In this document: positions 61,730-64,000 of the stretch, one piece after another
Position numbering within the stretch: position 1 is the first letter of the stretch
How the letters are laid out: each line of letters begins with the position of its first letter
Source: Cytophaga aurantiaca DSM 3654
GTDB lineage: Bacteria; Bacteroidota; Bacteroidia; Cytophagales; Cytophagaceae
Assembly (NCBI RefSeq): GCF_000379725.1
Contig: NZ_KB903620.1
Location: 187,177 to 251,176, forward strand
DNA length: 64,000 bases
Direction: 5' to 3'
The notes under the pieces: model-generated
Databases searched by the model: none
What the model saw: the letters and a program-made list of their open reading frames with translations, nothing else
Told to the model about the DNA's origin: nothing
Made by a program: the position numbers and the translations under genes

Positions 61730-64000
61730 ATGATGGGTCTTAACCGTAAATTTCTCATTTTATTTTTAGCTCTTTTTATTCAAACATTCTCTTTATTCGC
61801 ACAATTTGCTCCTGAAAAAATGAAAGGTGGCTTATTCGTTGAAAATAAGGGTCAATGGGAAAATAACGTATTGTATAAAGCTGATATACCTTCAGGGCAA
61901 TTGTATATTGAAAAAAATCGTTTTCTGTTTAATTTTTATGATGCAGAAGCGATGTCCGGTCATCATGCGAATGGAAAGAGAGAAGCACATCAAAATACTG
62001 AACGATCTGCCGGAGGTGGTCAACCCATACAAGCAAATCTTATCAAGGCACATGCTTATGAAGTTGCTTTTTTAGGATGTAGTCCGATTTCTTCTACATC
62101 AGGGGTTAACCCTCAAAATTATGCATATAATTATTTTAAAGGAGATGACCCTGGCAAATGGGCAAGCAATGTTCAAGCATTTTCAAAAACTATTTTAAAA
62201 GATATTTACCCTAATACTTCGTTGGTATGTTTAGGACAGGAAACAGGGTTTAAGTATGAATTTCATTTAGCTGCAGGAGCAAATCCTTATGTAATTCAAA
62301 TGAAATATGATGGTGTTGATACTGTCTATTTAAAAAACGGAGAATTGTTCATTGAGACTTCTGTAACTGATTTTTATGAACAAAAGCCTTATGCCTATCA
62401 GGAAATCAATGGTGTTCGTTCAACAGTTCCTTGTCAATTTAAATTAATTAATAATGTATTGAGTTTTGTTTTTCCTAAGGGATACAATAAACACTATTCG
62501 TTGGTTATTGATCCACAATTAATATTTTCTACTTACTCAAAATCAACTGCTGATAACTGGGGAAATTCTGCAACATATGATGATGATGGTAATACGTATA
62601 TGGTGGGTATTGCATTTGATCTAGGATATCCTGTAACAACAGGTGCATACCAAATTGTATATAATGGCTCCCAAGAATACTTTAAAGATCCTGCATCAGT
62701 TTCTGATTATTACGGCAAAACGGATCCAGATATTGCTATTATGAAATTTGACCCATCAGGGAAAATTTTATATGCAACTTATTTGGGAGGAACAGAAGCA
62801 GAAGTGCCGAGTAGTTGTATCGTAAATAGTAAAAAGGAATTGGTGTTGTTTGGTTTTACAGGTTCAGATGGATTAAGAGATAATAAAATCAAGTTTCCTA
62901 CTACTGCCGATGCATATGACATAACATTTAACGGAGGAATTGCAGTAGCACCATTTGGAATTTGGGATGGAATATTTTTTGACAGAGGTTCTGATCTTTT
63001 TATTGCAACATTAAGTGAAAACGGAAATGCTTTGACACACTCAACCCTTGTGGGTGGAAGTAATAATGATGGTATGACCTATCTAGGAGATCCGCTTACC
63101 AGAAATTATGGCGATCAATTCAGAGGTGAAATTTACTGCGATGAATTTGATGATGTATACATTGTAACAAAAACGTTCTCTGCTGATATTATCAATACTT
63201 CCGTTCCCGGATACGATCAGACATTCAATGGAAGTGCAGGAACAGTCGATGCGTATGTTTGTAAGTTCTCCAGCACTTTGTCTACTATGTATTGGAATAC
63301 ATTCCTTGGAGGTACTAATGATGATGTAGGTTATTCCATTCGTGTGCCAGCTGATAAAAGCGTATACATTACCGGAGGAACAACAAGTTCAGACTTCCCT
63401 GGCACTTCAACTGGTCTAAACCCAACATACAGAGGCAATATAGATGGCTTTATTGCGCATCTCAGTGCGGACGGTGCTTCTTTAATTGCTTCAACCTATA
63501 TTGGTACTTCTTCTTACGATCAGTCTTTTTTTATTCAATTAGATGCTGCTGAAAACATTTATATTCTTGGACAGACATTTGGCGATTTTCCTATATCACC
63601 AGGTGCATACGGCAAAGCTTCAACTACACAATTTATTCAAAAAATTGACCCGGCTTTAACTTCTGTATTATTATCTACCACATTTGGAAGTCACACCAAT
63701 GCTATAAATATTGTACCTACTGCATTTTTAGTAAATAATTGTGATAATATTCTAATTGCTGGTTGGGGTGGTAATGTGAATTATACTCCCATTGAACATT
63801 ACCCGACGAACTTATATATAGGAGGTAATACCAATGGAATGGATGTCTCACCTAATGCACTCTTTCCAAATACCGATGGATCTGATTTTTATTTACTCGT
63901 GTTAGAAAAACAATTTAACAGTTTACTGTATTCAACTTATTATGGTGGTATCGGCGAAGATGATCACGTAGACGGCGGTACCAGTCGATTTGACAAAAAT
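61730..64000 (+). CDS. Large secreted SBBP-repeat protein, N-terminal part
   Basis: An open reading frame begins ATGATGGGTCTTAAC at 61730 and runs off the right edge without a stop (757 codons visible). A signal peptide ends at about residue 25 (LFAQ). Residues about 30-235 form an N-terminal domain (GGLFVENKGQWENNVLYK; KYEFHLAAGANPYVIQMKYDG) common before SBBP repeats. From about 250, beta-propeller repeats of SBBP type recur: LYATYLGGTEAE, YWNTFLGGTNDDVGYSI, IASTYIGTSSYDQSF and LYSTYYGGIGEDDH. Secretion by the T9SS is likely, but the C-terminal domain is outside. Confidence 0.85.
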   Translation, partial: MMGLNRKFLILFLALFIQTFSLFAQFAPEKMKGGLFVENKGQWENNVLYKADIPSGQLYIEKNRFLFNFYDAEAMSGHHANGKREAHQNTERSAGGGQPIQANLIKAHAYEVAFLGCSPISSTSGVNPQNYAYNYFKGDDPGKWASNVQAFSKTILKDIYPNTSLVCLGQETGFKYEFHLAAGANPYVIQMKYDGVDTVYLKNGELFIETSVTDFYEQKPYAYQEINGVRSTVPCQFKLINNVLSFVFPKGYNKHYSLVIDPQLIFSTYSKSTADNWGNSATYDDDGNTYMVGIAFDLGYPVTTGAYQIVYNGSQEYFKDPASVSDYYGKTDPDIAIMKFDPSGKILYATYLGGTEAEVPSSCIVNSKKELVLFGFTGSDGLRDNKIKFPTTADAYDITFNGGIAVAPFGIWDGIFFDRGSDLFIATLSENGNALTHSTLVGGSNNDGMTYLGDPLTRNYGDQFRGEIYCDEFDDVYIVTKTFSADIINTSVPGYDQTFNGSAGTVDAYVCKFSSTLSTMYWNTFLGGTNDDVGYSIRVPADKSVYITGGTTSSDFPGTSTGLNPTYRGNIDGFIAHLSADGASLIASTYIGTSSYDQSFFIQLDAAENIYILGQTFGDFPISPGAYGKASTTQFIQKIDPALTSVLLSTTFGSHTNAINIVPTAFLVNNCDNILIAGWGGNVNYTPIEHYPTNLYIGGNTNGMDVSPNALFPNTDGSDFYLLVLEKQFNSLLYSTYYGGIGEDDHVDGGTSRFDKN

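Overview
The window looks like a chromosomal segment of a gliding, cellulose-degrading Bacteroidota close to Cytophaga hutchinsonii. The reasons are: AT-rich DNA with few Shine-Dalgarno sites and several TAnnTTTG-type -7 elements; a MurF-alanine racemase fusion; SprB-type repeats; a GH8 cellulase with a type IX secretion (T9SS) C-terminal sorting domain; a BBP2 porin; and DUF4468, DUF4783 and short DUF721 proteins. The assignment rests on family knowledge, not a database search. No rRNA, tRNA, CRISPR array, insertion sequence, integrase or phage gene was recognised.

Layout. 1-2.5 kb: N-terminal part of a giant SprB-repeat surface protein, running off the left edge. 2.8-8.6 kb: Crp-type regulator, fatty acid desaturase, a peroxide-defence cluster (oxyR divergent from ahpC-ahpD), a SIR2-like protein and a DUF4468 secreted protein. 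8.7-18.9 kb: a tightly packed four-gene minus-strand operon (GAF-like protein, SdiA-regulated-type lipoprotein, metallophosphoesterase/kinase-like/Omp85 fusion, HD-PycTM membrane protein), preceded by an AsmA/DUF748-like protein and an unrecognised membrane protein. 18.9-19.8 kb: two small coupled genes of unknown function. 19.9-27.9 kb: branched-chain amino acid operon leuA-leuC-leuD-leuB-ilvD-ilvB with a structured leader. 28.3-31.2 kb: vWA and MoxR-type ATPase pair. 31.3-42.6 kb: mostly housekeeping genes (aldose epimerase, TerC, purK-purE, a PorE-like OmpA protein, BBP2 porin, gpmI, nadC). 42.7-48 kb: a 1761-residue GH8 cellulase with nine Ig-like repeats. 48.1-60.2 kb: feoAB, a cell-wall operon (MFS, murF-alr, RDD protein, lipoprotein), recX, lysC, ribH, a TPR protein and pdhA. 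60.3-64 kb: recF, a DciA-like DUF721 gene and the start of a large SBBP-repeat secreted protein.

How parts fit together. oxyR/ahpC/ahpD form a peroxide regulon with a visible ATAG-N7-CTAT site. The leu/ilv genes cover most of leucine and valine/isoleucine synthesis, but ilvN and ilvC are absent and LeuA lacks its usual leucine-binding domain, so control may lie in the leader RNA. The surface proteins at both edges and the GH8 cellulase are probable T9SS cargo. 

Most unusual: (i) the 8.7-16.7 kb operon, which couples a GAF-like protein, two envelope proteins (one a three-module phosphoesterase/kinase-like/barrel fusion) and an HD domain joined to a Pycsar-type membrane effector domain; (ii) a dispersed CTAG-rich element of about 30 bp, five copies in three intergenic regions, three of them starting exactly on the stop codon of the preceding gene and two regions holding inverted pairs around a terminator.
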